From positions 1 through 33,800 of the forward strand of contig JAJTDZ010000009.1 in assembly GCA_021298245.1 (NCBI GenBank): a stretch of 33,800 nucleotides of DNA. The letters run 5' to 3'. Made by a program: the position numbers and the translations under genes. The notes under the pieces were generated by a model, which worked only from the letters and a program-made list of their open reading frames with translations, did not search any database and had not been told where the DNA came from. Below, piece after piece: positions 24,893-33,800 of the stretch; the stretch's first letter is position 1; each line of letters starts with the position of its first letter. This DNA is from Algoriphagus sp. (GTDB lineage Bacteria > Bacteroidota > Bacteroidia > Cytophagales > Cyclobacteriaceae).

Positions 24893-26020
24893 ATGTTAAG
24901 TTACTGGGAACAAAAAAATTTTCTAGACTATGACCTGATTGTCGTGGGAGCAGGATTTACTGGTCTTTCTGCAGCCATACATTTTAAATCTTTGCGAAAA
25001 AAAGCGAAAGTTCTGGTGCTAGATCGTGGAGTTTTTCCTACTGGGGCCAGTACAAAAAATGCAGGCTTTGCTTGTTTTGGTAGTTTGTCCGAATTGGTGG
25101 ATGATTTTTGGACCATGACGCCAGATGAAGTCCTTCAATTGGTAGAAAGAAGGTATTCTGGACTCAAACAAATTCGAAAGGAATTTGGGGACAAGGCCTT
25201 GCGGTACCAATCTAGAAATGGCTATGAAATTCTGACCGAAGCATCCTTAAAAACCTTGGATGAATTGCCAGGCATCAATCGATTATTGAAAAAGTTGTTT
25301 GCAAAGGAGGTGTTTAGCCAAGTAAAAAATATTAAAAAATTAGGTTTTTCAGATCAGGTAAAAGCGGTGGTAAAAAATCGTTATGAAGGTGAACTGGATC
25401 CTGGAGCTTACCTCAATGCCTTGTGGTCCAAGGCTTCAAAAATGGGAATAAGGATTCTTTCGGGAGTTACGGTGGTGGAGATTGATCAGGACTCAGGCAG
25501 GGTTATTGCAGAAAAGAAGGATAAAAAAGAAGTTTTTGAATTTACAGGTAATCAGTTGGCCGTATGTACCAATGCATTTACGCAGAAATTATGGCCAGAA
25601 TCGCCCATAGAGCCAGGAAGAGGACTTATCTTATTAAGCAAACCCATAGCAGGCGGTATTCCGTGGAAGGGAGCTTTTCATTTGGATAAAGGGTTTGTGT
25701 ATTTCCGGGAAGTTGAAGGAAGATTATTGATCGGAGGAGCTAGAAATAAAGATTTTGAAAAAGAGAAAACCACGGAATTTGCAGTTAATCCAGCCATAAA
25801 GGCCCATTTGGAAGGTCTCGCTAAGGAGATTATTTTCCCTGAAAAAACCTTAGAATGGGAAATGGAATGGACAGGAATTATGGCCTTTGGACCCAAAAAA
25901 TCTCCAATTATTCAATCCATTGGAAAAAAAACAGCTGTGGCCGTTCGCATGGGAGGAATGGGTGTAGCCTTGGGTTGGCAGGCAGGAAAAGAAGTGGCCG
26001 AAGTACTTTCAGACATGTAA
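24893..26020 (+). CDS. FAD-dependent oxidoreductase (DAO family)
   Basis: 375 residues from the ATG at 24893; an in-frame TTG at 24890 is less likely. The dinucleotide-binding fold is near the start: YDLIVVGAGFTGLSAAIHF (GAGFTG at 19-24). A GASTKNAGFACFGSLSELVDD segment follows, as in DAO-family amine or amino-acid oxidases. The C-terminal part has FREVEGRLLIGGARNKD and VRMGGMGVALGWQAGKEVA. It is likely cytoplasmic or peripheral to the membrane and oxidises an amine or amino acid with release of peroxide or to a quinone; the substrate is unknown. It lies 51 bases upstream of nhaC on the same strand and may be co-transcribed with it. Confidence 0.88.
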   Translation: MLSYWEQKNFLDYDLIVVGAGFTGLSAAIHFKSLRKKAKVLVLDRGVFPTGASTKNAGFACFGSLSELVDDFWTMTPDEVLQLVERRYSGLKQIRKEFGDKALRYQSRNGYEILTEASLKTLDELPGINRLLKKLFAKEVFSQVKNIKKLGFSDQVKAVVKNRYEGELDPGAYLNALWSKASKMGIRILSGVTVVEIDQDSGRVIAEKKDKKEVFEFTGNQLAVCTNAFTQKLWPESPIEPGRGLILLSKPIAGGIPWKGAFHLDKGFVYFREVEGRLLIGGARNKDFEKEKTTEFAVNPAIKAHLEGLAKEIIFPEKTLEWEMEWTGIMAFGPKKSPIIQSIGKKTAVAVRMGGMGVALGWQAGKEVAEVLSDM

Positions 26021-26071
26021 TTGATTTTTTTTATTTAGTTTCATGATTTATAAACACTCTACTCCAACCAA

Positions 26072-27529
26072 ATGAACTCAATTCCCAAAGTACCGAAAGT
26101 CCTCGACGCACTTGTTCCTTTAGTTTTTTTGGTTGTGCTTTTAATTATTAGCTTAATTGTATTTAGAGATAATGGGCTAGAGGGCCCCAATCAAATTGTC
26201 TTAATTTTATCTTCAGCAATTGCTGGATTGGTTGCTGTTTTCAGATTAGGCTATAGTTGGGAGACGCTCCAAGAGGGAGTGGTAAAAAGCATCAGCTCGG
26301 CCATGAGTAGCATACTTATTTTGTTTTTGATCGGTGCTTTGGCCGGAACGTGGCTTTTGAGTGGGATTGTACCAGCCATGATTTATTACGGTTTGATGGT
26401 TTTGAGCCCCACCATTTTCTTGTTTGCAGCCTGTTTTATCAGTGCTATAGTCTCTACTGCTACAGGAAGTAGTTGGACTACCGTAGCTACTGTGGGTGTG
26501 GCCTTGCTTGGCATTGGTAAAGTTCTTGGCTTTGAGGAAGGAATTATTGCGGGAGCCATTATATCGGGTGCCTATTTTGGAGATAAAATGTCTCCACTAT
26601 CAGATACCACCAATCTAGCCCCCGCTATGGCAGGAACAGATTTATTTACCCACATTCGGCACATGGCTAAGACGACCACCCCGACCATGATCATCACGTT
26701 GATTCTATTTTTAGTGATCGGCTTTAATTATGAAACGGAAGGAAATGTGTCCGATGCGCAACTTTTCTCTAAGGTCATAGCCTCTACTTTCAATATTACG
26801 CCCTGGCTATTTGTAGTCCCCCTTTTGGTAATAGCTATGATAGTCAGAAAAGTGCCTGCTTTGCCTGCGTTATTAGTCGGAGCCTTATTAGGAGGAGTTT
26901 TTGCACTGATTTTTCAACCCGAAATCATTACTCGAATTGTAGGGGAGAATGGGCCGTTTTATTACATTGGATTTAAGGGGGTGATGATGGCCTTGTTTGG
27001 TAAGATTAGCGTAGTGACTGAATATGAAATGGTCAATAAATTACTTGAAACTAAGGGTATGGCAGGAATGCTCAATACCATTTGGCTCATTGTCTGCGCC
27101 ATGGTGTTTGGAGGGATAATGGAAGAGAGTGGCATGCTGAAGGTATTAACAGAAGCCATCATAAGAAAGGTGCATCGGGTTGGATCTCTAATTGCTACTA
27201 CTGCAGCGACCTGTATTTTCTTCAATATCACGGCTTCAGATCAGTATTTGGCGATTTTGGTACCAGGAAGGATGTTTGCTGATGAGTTTAAAAAAAGAGG
27301 GCTTAAGCCTGAAAATCTATCCCGTACCCTAGAGGATTCCGCAACCGTAACCTCTGTGTTGGTGCCTTGGAATACCTGTGGAGCCACCCAAAAAGCTGTT
27401 TTGGGGGTAGAAACATTTGTTTATGCGCCTTATTGCTTTTTTAATATCATAAGTCCCATCATGACGATTCTGTACGGTTACCTCAATATTGGCATTAACT
27501 ATTACGAAAAGGAAGAAGAGTTGGCATGA
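26072..27529 (+). CDS. nhaC: Na+/H+ antiporter, NhaC family
   Basis: 485 residues, strongly hydrophobic throughout, with about 11-12 predicted transmembrane segments. NhaC-type signatures include STATGSSWTTVATVGVALLG, GAIISGAYFGDKMSPLSDTTNLAPA and the late NITASDQYLAILVPGRMFAD and LEDSATVTSVLVPWNTCGA. The GDKMSPLSDTTNLAP segment is the hallmark of the family and contains the charged transport residues. It exchanges Na+ for H+ across the inner membrane, though some family members move malate/lactate or amino acids. Its stop overlaps the start of the exonuclease gene in an ATGA. Confidence 0.93.
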   Translation: MNSIPKVPKVLDALVPLVFLVVLLIISLIVFRDNGLEGPNQIVLILSSAIAGLVAVFRLGYSWETLQEGVVKSISSAMSSILILFLIGALAGTWLLSGIVPAMIYYGLMVLSPTIFLFAACFISAIVSTATGSSWTTVATVGVALLGIGKVLGFEEGIIAGAIISGAYFGDKMSPLSDTTNLAPAMAGTDLFTHIRHMAKTTTPTMIITLILFLVIGFNYETEGNVSDAQLFSKVIASTFNITPWLFVVPLLVIAMIVRKVPALPALLVGALLGGVFALIFQPEIITRIVGENGPFYYIGFKGVMMALFGKISVVTEYEMVNKLLETKGMAGMLNTIWLIVCAMVFGGIMEESGMLKVLTEAIIRKVHRVGSLIATTAATCIFFNITASDQYLAILVPGRMFADEFKKRGLKPENLSRTLEDSATVTSVLVPWNTCGATQKAVLGVETFVYAPYCFFNIISPIMTILYGYLNIGINYYEKEEELA

Positions 27530-28116
27530 TTCCCTACAGTATCAGTAAAGAAGAAGTTAACGAATTGCCTCTGGGTCAATACGAAGGCCCAATTCATCTG
27601 ATCGATAAGCCTCATTTGGTGGAGGATGCGGTAGATTATTTAGAAAACCAATCCCTGCTTGGTTTTGATACAGAGACCAAGCCTTCTTTTAGAAAAGGGC
27701 AATTTAATCAAGTTTCCTTGCTGCAGCTTTCTACTTCCTCTAGGGCATTTTTATTTCGACTACAGCACATTGGATTTCCTCCTGCTTTGCAGAGTTTGTT
27801 GGAAAAGGAAAATGTGATTAAAGTAGGAGCAGCCGTACAAGATGATCTAAAGGCTCTGGGCAAACTTACCAACTCTTTTTCTCCGCAATCTTTTTTTGAT
27901 TTAAACGAGGAGCTGAAAAAAATAGGTTTTCAGAATGTAGGCGTAAGAAACCTTTGTGGGATGGTACTTAAAATCAGAATTTCAAAGGCCGAACAAGTGT
28001 CCAACTGGGAAGCTAATGTTCTCACCGAAAAGCAGTGCCGCTATGCAGCAACAGACGCTTGGGCCTGTTTAGAGATTTTTCAAGTGCTAAAAGAAGAGGG
28101 CTTTCTAAGTCAATAA
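27526..28116 (+). CDS. DEDDy 3'-5' exonuclease domain protein (RNase D/WRN-like)
   Basis: 196 residues, essentially one exonuclease domain. Exo I is GFDTETKPS (Asp48, Glu50), Exo II is KVGAAVQDDLKAL (Asp106 or Asp107) and Exo III is CRYAATDAWACLEI (Tyr173, Asp177), so the DEDDy set is intact. It lacks the HRDC domains of RNase D. It should degrade single-stranded RNA or DNA from the 3' end, or act on small substrates; the true substrate is unknown. Its ATG overlaps the nhaC stop as ATGA, implying translational coupling even though the functions seem unrelated. The M16 gene is convergent, 42 bases on; the gap contains a weak hairpin but no clear T-run. Confidence 0.9.
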   Translation: MIPYSISKEEVNELPLGQYEGPIHLIDKPHLVEDAVDYLENQSLLGFDTETKPSFRKGQFNQVSLLQLSTSSRAFLFRLQHIGFPPALQSLLEKENVIKVGAAVQDDLKALGKLTNSFSPQSFFDLNEELKKIGFQNVGVRNLCGMVLKIRISKAEQVSNWEANVLTEKQCRYAATDAWACLEIFQVLKEEGFLSQ

Positions 28117-28158
28117 TTTTTGTAGAAGATGATGGCGTAGGAATATTTCTACTACCCT

Positions 28159-29430
28159 TTACCCCACGCTAACCTCAATGCATGCTTCGTTTCGAAGGTA
28201 ACATCTGCTGGTGTGCAGGATATCCTCCGCTGTAAAGGACTGCAAGAGCTTCCAGCGCTTATCGTAATAGGAGAAATCCATTCCTGATTGGTAAACCGCT
28301 TTGAATTGATCTATGGTATCAAAGGGAGAACTAAACTTATTGATCAATTGACCGATGAGGTAGTTTCTCAATACCTCCAATTCCTCCTCTGAGACCAATT
28401 CTTCCTGAAGTCTTTTCATTTCTTGGTGTATATCGCCGATTACTTCCTTTCTAAATTCTTTCTTGACATCCGCAGCCACCACCCAATAATTATAATCAGC
28501 CAAGTGCATCAGAGAGGAAGTGATGCCATAGGTATGGCCTTTTTCCTCCCGGATATTTTTGACCAATCTGGAGCCAAAAAATCCTCCAAAAAGAGCATTA
28601 ACGATAGAGAGCATGGGGAAGTCAGGGTGCTTTTTGGAAATCGACCAGGCACCAATCCTAATGCTACTTTGGGAAGCTAAAGGACGCTCTTCGTAAATAT
28701 CTGATTCGCGGGCCACCTGCTTTGTATCGGAATTTTCTACGGCACTTTTCCATGGCAAAGCATTAAGTTGACTGCATAAGTGGTACAATTCGGAGTCTGT
28801 AAAATCTCCACAGAGAAAAAGATCACATGACTTCCACAAACGAGTGGAATAATAAGATTGAAGAATCTCTGGAGTGATGAGGTTTACATGGTCTTCGGTG
28901 ATTTCTTGTCCGTAAGGATGTTGAGACCCAAACAAACATTTTTTGAAAAGCTGACCTGCTCGGGAAGAGGTTTTTTCCCTCTCCAGGCTTAGGCTAAGTT
29001 TATGCTGTGATTTTCGTTTTTCGACAAAATTTGCTGGAAAAGTAGCCTCAGAGAAAAGAGAAATAAACATAGGAAGAAGCTTACTTAGATGTTTTTTTAA
29101 GCACAATAAGCTCAATCCTTCATGGGAATAACTCAACAGGGGATGTACTTCTGCCGCATGGAAATCAAAAAATTCTGCTATCTCTCTAGAACTGGCTCCG
29201 TGTGTACCTTCTTGAAGGAGTTGCAGGGTGAAATAAGGCACCAATGCTTGGGTTAAGGGCAGAGCATTTCTATCACTTTTTCCAATGATTTCAAGTTTGA
29301 CTGCATCGATACCTGGAGTAGGCACATAAAATAGTGTGGCACCGCAAGCTAATGCAAGTTGCTGTGGAGCTTGCAAGCTAAAATCAACAGGTAAGGAAAA
29401 TAGTGGAGCTTTTGTTCTATCCAACGGCAT
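28159..29430 (-). CDS. M16 family peptidase-like protein lacking the HxxEH zinc motif
   Basis: About 423 residues from the ATG at 29430, which shares one base with the porV stop (TGATG); a GTG at 29433 is the alternative. The two M16 halves are present: an N-terminal domain with SLPLTQALVPYFTLQLLQEGTH and ASSREIAEFFDFHAAEV, and a C-terminal domain with NALFGGFFGSRLVKNIREEK and GHTYGITSSL. The place where active M16 enzymes have HxxEH reads YFTLQLLQEGT, so the zinc ligands are missing. Non-catalytic M16 subunits usually partner an active one, but none is encoded in this window. No signal peptide is visible. It is the last gene of porU-porV-M16, suggesting a role tied to secretion or outer-membrane biogenesis (inference). 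Confidence 0.88.
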   Translation of the reverse strand: MPLDRTKAPLFSLPVDFSLQAPQQLALACGATLFYVPTPGIDAVKLEIIGKSDRNALPLTQALVPYFTLQLLQEGTHGASSREIAEFFDFHAAEVHPLLSYSHEGLSLLCLKKHLSKLLPMFISLFSEATFPANFVEKRKSQHKLSLSLEREKTSSRAGQLFKKCLFGSQHPYGQEITEDHVNLITPEILQSYYSTRLWKSCDLFLCGDFTDSELYHLCSQLNALPWKSAVENSDTKQVARESDIYEERPLASQSSIRIGAWSISKKHPDFPMLSIVNALFGGFFGSRLVKNIREEKGHTYGITSSLMHLADYNYWVVAADVKKEFRKEVIGDIHQEMKRLQEELVSEEELEVLRNYLIGQLINKFSSPFDTIDQFKAVYQSGMDFSYYDKRWKLLQSFTAEDILHTSRCYLRNEACIEVSVG

Positions 29431-30644
29431 CACTTGGAAGCAATGGAATACTTCATTGAAAATCGAAGTGTCTCAGCTAAGGGGTGATTTTGTACTTGTG
29501 GTACTAGGTAGGAAAAATCTAATCCAATGCGCTTCATGGTAAATCCAGCACCCATGGTGAAGTATTTTCTACCTCCTTTGCTAGCGTCCTCATAAAAGTA
29601 GCCTGTTCTCAAGGCAAATTTATCTGCATAGAGGTATTCCATGCCTAAAGAAAAGGTGAATTCACTCCATTCTTCTTGGAACCCGCCTGGGGCATCAGAG
29701 AAGGAACCAAATATCCCTGAAAGTAAAGGTCTGTCAGGATCTTTCCCCTCTGATATGATGAGGTTTCCGCTGGCATCTGTGGCCAGGGTGCCGTCAGAAT
29801 TTGTTTTGTACGTAGGAGGAGTAGGAACCAATAATTTATTGGCGTCTAAGACAAAGGTGATGGAGTTGGTTGGGTTAAAGAATACTTTGTAAGCTGTACC
29901 TAATCGCAAAGAGGTAGGAATGTAATCCAAATCTGCAGCACTGTTGTAAGTAATTTTTGGCCCAATATTGGTTATGGTCGCCCCCCAGGACCACATCCCT
30001 TCTTTTTTACCTGCAACGATTGCTTTTTGATGGTAAATACCGATGTCAGCTCCCACACCAGTACCTGGCTTTGATTCTGCCCCACTGGCAGAAGAAATGT
30101 TACCAGAAAGGTTGGAATGAATGAATCGTGCAGAAATTCCAAGACCTAAATTGGCCGATAATTTTCTAGAATAAGTGCCTCCTATGGCAATATCCCTGGG
30201 ATTAAACTCACCTATGGAATTTCCTCTTCCGTCCGTGAGCAGGATATCTCCCATGTTGAAATAGCGGAGGTCAAGTCCAAAGGCAGAATTTTCATCAATT
30301 TTTTTGTAGCCTGACAAATAATTCAAAGACATGTCATTCACCAACTTTCCCAGCCAAGGGGAGTGGGAAATGGAAAATCCGTAATCATCCTTGATAAAGG
30401 AAAGTTTGCCTGCATTCCAATGCGCAGAATTGGCATCTGGGGAAGTAGCCACGCCCGCATCTCCCATAGCCGAATGCCTGGAGTCTGGAGCAAAATTTAA
30501 AAAAGGAACCGCGGTAGTAATTACTCTCCTACTAGGATCTTGCCCAGAAATAATCACACTGTTTTGAGCATAAGAAGAAAACCCAGCCAAAACAAAAATT
30601 AAAGTAAGAAACGAATATTTCCCTAAAATGGCATTTTTTATCAT
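29430..30644 (-). CDS. porV: T9SS outer membrane channel-forming protein PorV
   Basis: 404 residues with a signal peptide (MIKNAILGKYSFLTLIFVLA, cleaved near SSYAQ). Known PorV signatures follow: FLNFAPDSRHSAMGDAGVAT and SPDANSAHWNAGKLSFI, then repeated amphipathic beta strands to a C-terminal aromatic-containing strand, as for a 14-strand FadL-like barrel. PorV collects T9SS cargo from the translocon and delivers it to the PorU sortase on the cell surface. Its ATG overlaps the porU stop by four bases (30641-30644), and it is followed by the M16-like gene with overlapping stop and start, so the three genes are translationally coupled. Confidence 0.96.
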   Translation of the reverse strand: MIKNAILGKYSFLTLIFVLAGFSSYAQNSVIISGQDPSRRVITTAVPFLNFAPDSRHSAMGDAGVATSPDANSAHWNAGKLSFIKDDYGFSISHSPWLGKLVNDMSLNYLSGYKKIDENSAFGLDLRYFNMGDILLTDGRGNSIGEFNPRDIAIGGTYSRKLSANLGLGISARFIHSNLSGNISSASGAESKPGTGVGADIGIYHQKAIVAGKKEGMWSWGATITNIGPKITYNSAADLDYIPTSLRLGTAYKVFFNPTNSITFVLDANKLLVPTPPTYKTNSDGTLATDASGNLIISEGKDPDRPLLSGIFGSFSDAPGGFQEEWSEFTFSLGMEYLYADKFALRTGYFYEDASKGGRKYFTMGAGFTMKRIGLDFSYLVPQVQNHPLAETLRFSMKYSIASK

Positions 30645-33600
30645 TGAATGACCAGTTTTCCGCTTACAGTATCCCGTTCACCTGAAGATTCTGCTTGAAT
30701 TGTTAGTATGTAAATATAACTTCCTTTTACTGGATTTCTTATGTTGTTTGTGAAAAAAATCCATTCCCATGCCGTAATATTTTCAGCCGCCCTTGGGAAG
30801 CGTTTTGTATCGGTAACTACGAGTTGCCCAGAAGGGGAATAGATGCGTAAGGTACCTAGTAATGTTTGATCGGGTCTATTGTGTCGGAAAGAAAAGCTGG
30901 TAGAAGTGGAAGAGGGATTTGGAAATACCTGATGGGAGAGTACTTGGAATCGCTCACTGTTTGCAACTACTAAGGAGATATTACTTTCTGAAAAATTTCC
31001 CAGCAGATCGGAAGCAAAAATTCTAATCGAATTTTTACCTTCTTTCAAACCGGTCAACAGGATCTTTGCTTTTCCTTTTTCGAAGCTTCCTTCCAAGGCT
31101 CGGTACTGGCTCGGTATAGGACTGGGAGTTTGCTCGTTGATTTGAACATACATTTCTCTTTCCTTAGGGCTAGAAGCGGCATGGATTCCACTTGGATCGA
31201 AGAAGAATAGGTCCATTTCCACTTGGGTAGTAGCTATGGAGCGCACTTGCTCTGGAGATTTTCCTCCGATTTCCACCCGTATTTCAGGTCCCTTTTTATC
31301 CTGTGACAGTGGAAAAGTGCCGCTTCCTACAGGGACATCATACACCCCCACTCCTTGGACATTTTGTAGAGAATCCCAAGCATGCAGTCGGATCCTCAAA
31401 TTTTCAATTTCTTTCGTTTTCCTTTCTGGAATTACAAATTGGGCAATAATTTTCCCTTGGAGTATTTTCCCTTCTCCTACGAATAATTTCTGATCCTCAG
31501 CTTTGTACGAAAAAGGAGCATTCTCATCTCCTCGAGTAGTGAAAACACTAGGATTTTCCCAAAACTCGATCAAAAATTTTCCATTGAATTTGGAGAGAGT
31601 TGCCTGGGTTGTGAGGTCGACCACATCGGCGTTGAGTTGGTAGCGTCCCCAGGTGTAAAGCGTGTCCACTGGATTTTGCTTGCCAAGGGGAAGTATTTTT
31701 TCAAGGCGAATTCCTGCTTGGGGAAAATCTACCACCATGCTGGGATCTCCCAACAGTGAAAAATTTCTATTGTATACCCCTTTCAAGCTTTTATTTTTTG
31801 TGTTTTTAAAGATTTCACCCAAGTTGCGCCTGCCAACTGGATCAATAAGTTGCTGAATAAATGCTTGGTTGATCCCAAAATTAATGCTACTAAAAACCGG
31901 CCTACCTGAAGACATGATTCCGATTGCTCCTTTATTTTTCGCGAATAAAAGTTCTTCTGCCGCCGACCGTATAAATGGATTGTCATGCCTCCCAAATTCA
32001 CAGGTGGCGGTAAACCAAAGAGGAAGATTCTCCTGCTCTGGCCAATTAGCTAGGTCTTGTACGTTAAAAATTTCTTCAGCAGCCAAGGTGGTTTCATTTC
32101 CATGCCCAACGTAATTGAGTACCTGTGTACCCTGAACAAGGCTTTTTTCCAAAGCTGTTTTAAGTGCTGGAGCGCTTTGCTTGGAATCGTTTTTTTCTTG
32201 AATAAATTGATCCAAGTAAAGCTTCTCTACTTGAAGGAAGGGGTGATTTTTTTCCAAATAATCCCCATGCACTTCTGAATCTCTCATGTGTACCCCGTTG
32301 TCCCCATCGTCTGCCAACAAGGAGATTCTGGGGAGTGAAGGCTCATCTTCACGCAAAAGTCCATAGCGAATTACTTTATCTACCCAGATAGCTGCCTCGC
32401 TTACCGTGATTGCTGGGACTCTGCCGACCCCAAGAGATAATGGGCGATCGCCTACCTCACTTTCTGTCCATTCCCCTTGTCCCCAATCCAAGAGAGCAAA
32501 GTAGTCATCGGAACTGTAAGTTGCCAAAGGATCCAAGCTTGACCTGCTGGTATAAATAGGTAGGAGATTTGGCCTTCCTCCAAGTTTTCCCTTGTAATCA
32601 AAGGTTCCTTTGCCAAGCAGTAATACATTTTTTAAACGTTTTCCCATGTGAAACTGAGAGGCTAAAAAATTTCTGATGGCGGTCGGATCTGGATTGCCGT
32701 ATCCATACCTTGTGAATACTGCTGAACTAAGGACTACCTCGGTAGGAATCCCCATTTTTTCTTTGTGAGCTTTCAGTTTCAAGGCGGTTTCCTTAAAGGC
32801 AGGAACAGTGAGGATGATCAGCTCCGCTCTAGGCTCAGGTAGGGAATACGGTTCTAGGGCTTTAACAGTTTGTAGTGATTTGGCGGTTGAAGGTGAAAAA
32901 ACAAGCCAGTTTTTCCCAAAAGCACCCTTTCCAGAGCCAAATGCTTGTGGCCTATGAACATCACTGATTTCCCATACTTTTTTTCCTAGGGGTAAAGGAA
33001 GGTAGGCGGGATTTTTACCATAATAGATGCCTTCAGGTAAATTCAGGCCTTCAAAAGGAATGCCTACCAAGGCAAAGTCTACATGCCCAGATCCTGTACC
33101 TTGGTATCCAAATCTCAATTGATTTAATTTTCCTGAGCTAGGTGAAAATTCCCCTTCGTAACTCTTTTCACTTCCTTTGATGCTGTAGGGAGTGGCAAGC
33201 AAAGGAGAAAAAGAAATGTCTTGAATCATTTCATTATCGGCATATACACGCATGGAAGAAGAGCCGGTAGATTGTCCCATCACGCGGAATTGAAGCAGCC
33301 AAGGCGCTTTACTTTCGGAGCTAAGGCCAAAGTTGACGGTTAGACTTTGCCCTTGACGTATGGGATTTGAGTACCAACTTCTTCCTGAGTTGAGGATATT
33401 GATTTTTTCTTCTTTTATCGAACGAAATTGGTACCAAGTCTGAGTCGAGGGGGGCAGTTCTCCCGTTCCCGTCATTTCTTCAAGGCGAATAGGCTTGGGA
33501 TTTTTGCCAAGAAGGTAGCGAAGGGTGTCTGTGTAAGGATGGTGGGCATAGGTAAGCGTACCTTTTTCGGTAAACCCTTGCCGATGGGGGCCTTTTAAAA

Positions 33601-33800
33601 AAAAGTATAGATCATCTCCTCCTTGCCAGGAAGGAATCTCTTGCAAGGCTAGCTGCGCCGAGTCTAGCACCTGCGGTAGGGGTCCTGGGTATCCATAAAT
33701 GGATAGATTCGTGAGCCCTTGAAAACCGAGTTGCTGAGCTTGGGATTTTGAAATTTTGTACACCCCGTCTTGGGTGATGCCGATTATATGGCTTAGGTTT
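30641..33800 (-). CDS. porU: T9SS C25-family sortase PorU, N-terminus cut by window edge
   Basis: The frame is open to the window edge, giving about 1052 visible residues. The GTG at 33763 is not the real start: upstream codons continue in frame as NLSHIIGITQDG, joining VYKISKSQAQQLGF, a conserved early PorU motif. The C25 gingipain-like domain has the catalytic pair in LNYVGHGNE (His) and WFTATCEFGRHDNPF (Cys). The C-terminus has a T9SS-type sorting domain (VFPNPSSTSTSFSF and ending SGKLVIQ). PorU removes C-terminal sorting signals of T9SS cargo and attaches the proteins to A-LPS on the surface. It precedes porV with an ATGA overlap. The signal peptide lies outside the window. Confidence 0.96.
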   Translation of the reverse strand, partial: NLSHIIGITQDGVYKISKSQAQQLGFQGLTNLSIYGYPGPLPQVLDSAQLALQEIPSWQGGDDLYFFLKGPHRQGFTEKGTLTYAHHPYTDTLRYLLGKNPKPIRLEEMTGTGELPPSTQTWYQFRSIKEEKINILNSGRSWYSNPIRQGQSLTVNFGLSSESKAPWLLQFRVMGQSTGSSSMRVYADNEMIQDISFSPLLATPYSIKGSEKSYEGEFSPSSGKLNQLRFGYQGTGSGHVDFALVGIPFEGLNLPEGIYYGKNPAYLPLPLGKKVWEISDVHRPQAFGSGKGAFGKNWLVFSPSTAKSLQTVKALEPYSLPEPRAELIILTVPAFKETALKLKAHKEKMGIPTEVVLSSAVFTRYGYGNPDPTAIRNFLASQFHMGKRLKNVLLLGKGTFDYKGKLGGRPNLLPIYTSRSSLDPLATYSSDDYFALLDWGQGEWTESEVGDRPLSLGVGRVPAITVSEAAIWVDKVIRYGLLREDEPSLPRISLLADDGDNGVHMRDSEVHGDYLEKNHPFLQVEKLYLDQFIQEKNDSKQSAPALKTALEKSLVQGTQVLNYVGHGNETTLAAEEIFNVQDLANWPEQENLPLWFTATCEFGRHDNPFIRSAAEELLFAKNKGAIGIMSSGRPVFSSINFGINQAFIQQLIDPVGRRNLGEIFKNTKNKSLKGVYNRNFSLLGDPSMVVDFPQAGIRLEKILPLGKQNPVDTLYTWGRYQLNADVVDLTTQATLSKFNGKFLIEFWENPSVFTTRGDENAPFSYKAEDQKLFVGEGKILQGKIIAQFVIPERKTKEIENLRIRLHAWDSLQNVQGVGVYDVPVGSGTFPLSQDKKGPEIRVEIGGKSPEQVRSIATTQVEMDLFFFDPSGIHAASSPKEREMYVQINEQTPSPIPSQYRALEGSFEKGKAKILLTGLKEGKNSIRIFASDLLGNFSESNISLVVANSERFQVLSHQVFPNPSSTSTSFSFRHNRPDQTLLGTLRIYSPSGQLVVTDTKRFPRAAENITAWEWIFFTNNIRNPVKGSYIYILTIQAESSGERDTVSGKLVIQ

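Noticed and set aside
28132..28150. Weak hairpin between the exonuclease and M16 genes
   Set aside because: A seven-pair stem with one wobble and a two-base loop, with no T-run on either strand; not strong enough to call a terminator.

Overview
The window looks like chromosomal DNA of a Bacteroidota member, most likely order Cytophagales (Cyclobacteriaceae/Algoriphagus-like; the genus is inference). Evidence: a porU-porV pair of the type IX secretion system (T9SS), a Bacteroidota-type DUF4494 protein, promoters of the Bacteroidota form TTG/TTTG-N19-TAnnTTTG (two excellent cases, upstream of the FKBP and birA genes), and AT-rich intergenic DNA with weak Shine-Dalgarno signals. There is no rRNA, tRNA, CRISPR array, intact insertion sequence or prophage.

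Layout. 1-1979 (-): 3'-truncated MGH1-like glycoside hydrolase. 2279-2683 (+): small membrane-anchored protein that abuts a minus-strand pair (2680-4667) of a glycosyltransferase and an LpxH-like metallophosphoesterase, probably an envelope glycolipid module. 4926-7403 (+): secreted S9 prolyl oligopeptidase/DPP-IV-like peptidase, closed by a strong terminator. 7447-12547: conspicuously AT-rich accessory stretch with a secreted four-cysteine protein, a YiiX-like papain-fold amidase and a very large secreted TPR/WG-repeat protein. 12548-15263 (-): NtrC-type regulator and histidine kinase, overlapping by 11 nt. 15443-15868 (+): SlyD-like FKBP. 15919-19279 (-): lpxH, ftsH and rsfS, divergent from birA (19333-20097). 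20236-21546: ahcY, flanked on both sides by related repeats built from GCCTGC/GTAGGC hairpins and many TTAAC/GTTAA words. 21882-24817: 2,4-dienoyl-CoA-reductase-like SDR, HD protein, DUF4494 and a Mpo1-like membrane protein. 24893-28116: FAD oxidoreductase, NhaC antiporter and a DEDDy exonuclease that overlaps nhaC by 4 nt. 28159-33800 (-): porU (5'-truncated), porV and a catalytically degenerate M16 protein in a tightly coupled operon.

How the genes work together. Much of the window serves the cell envelope: T9SS outer-membrane maturation (PorU/PorV), lipid A or glycolipid phosphoesterases, membrane protein quality control (FtsH), and secreted peptidases or hydrolases. Housekeeping genes (rsfS, birA, ahcY) are interleaved. 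No classical defence or mobile system is recognisable. The least explained items are the repeat pair around ahcY, the WG/TPR giant with its AT-rich surroundings, the structured gap at 24013-24337, and the M16-like pseudo-peptidase coupled to porUV.
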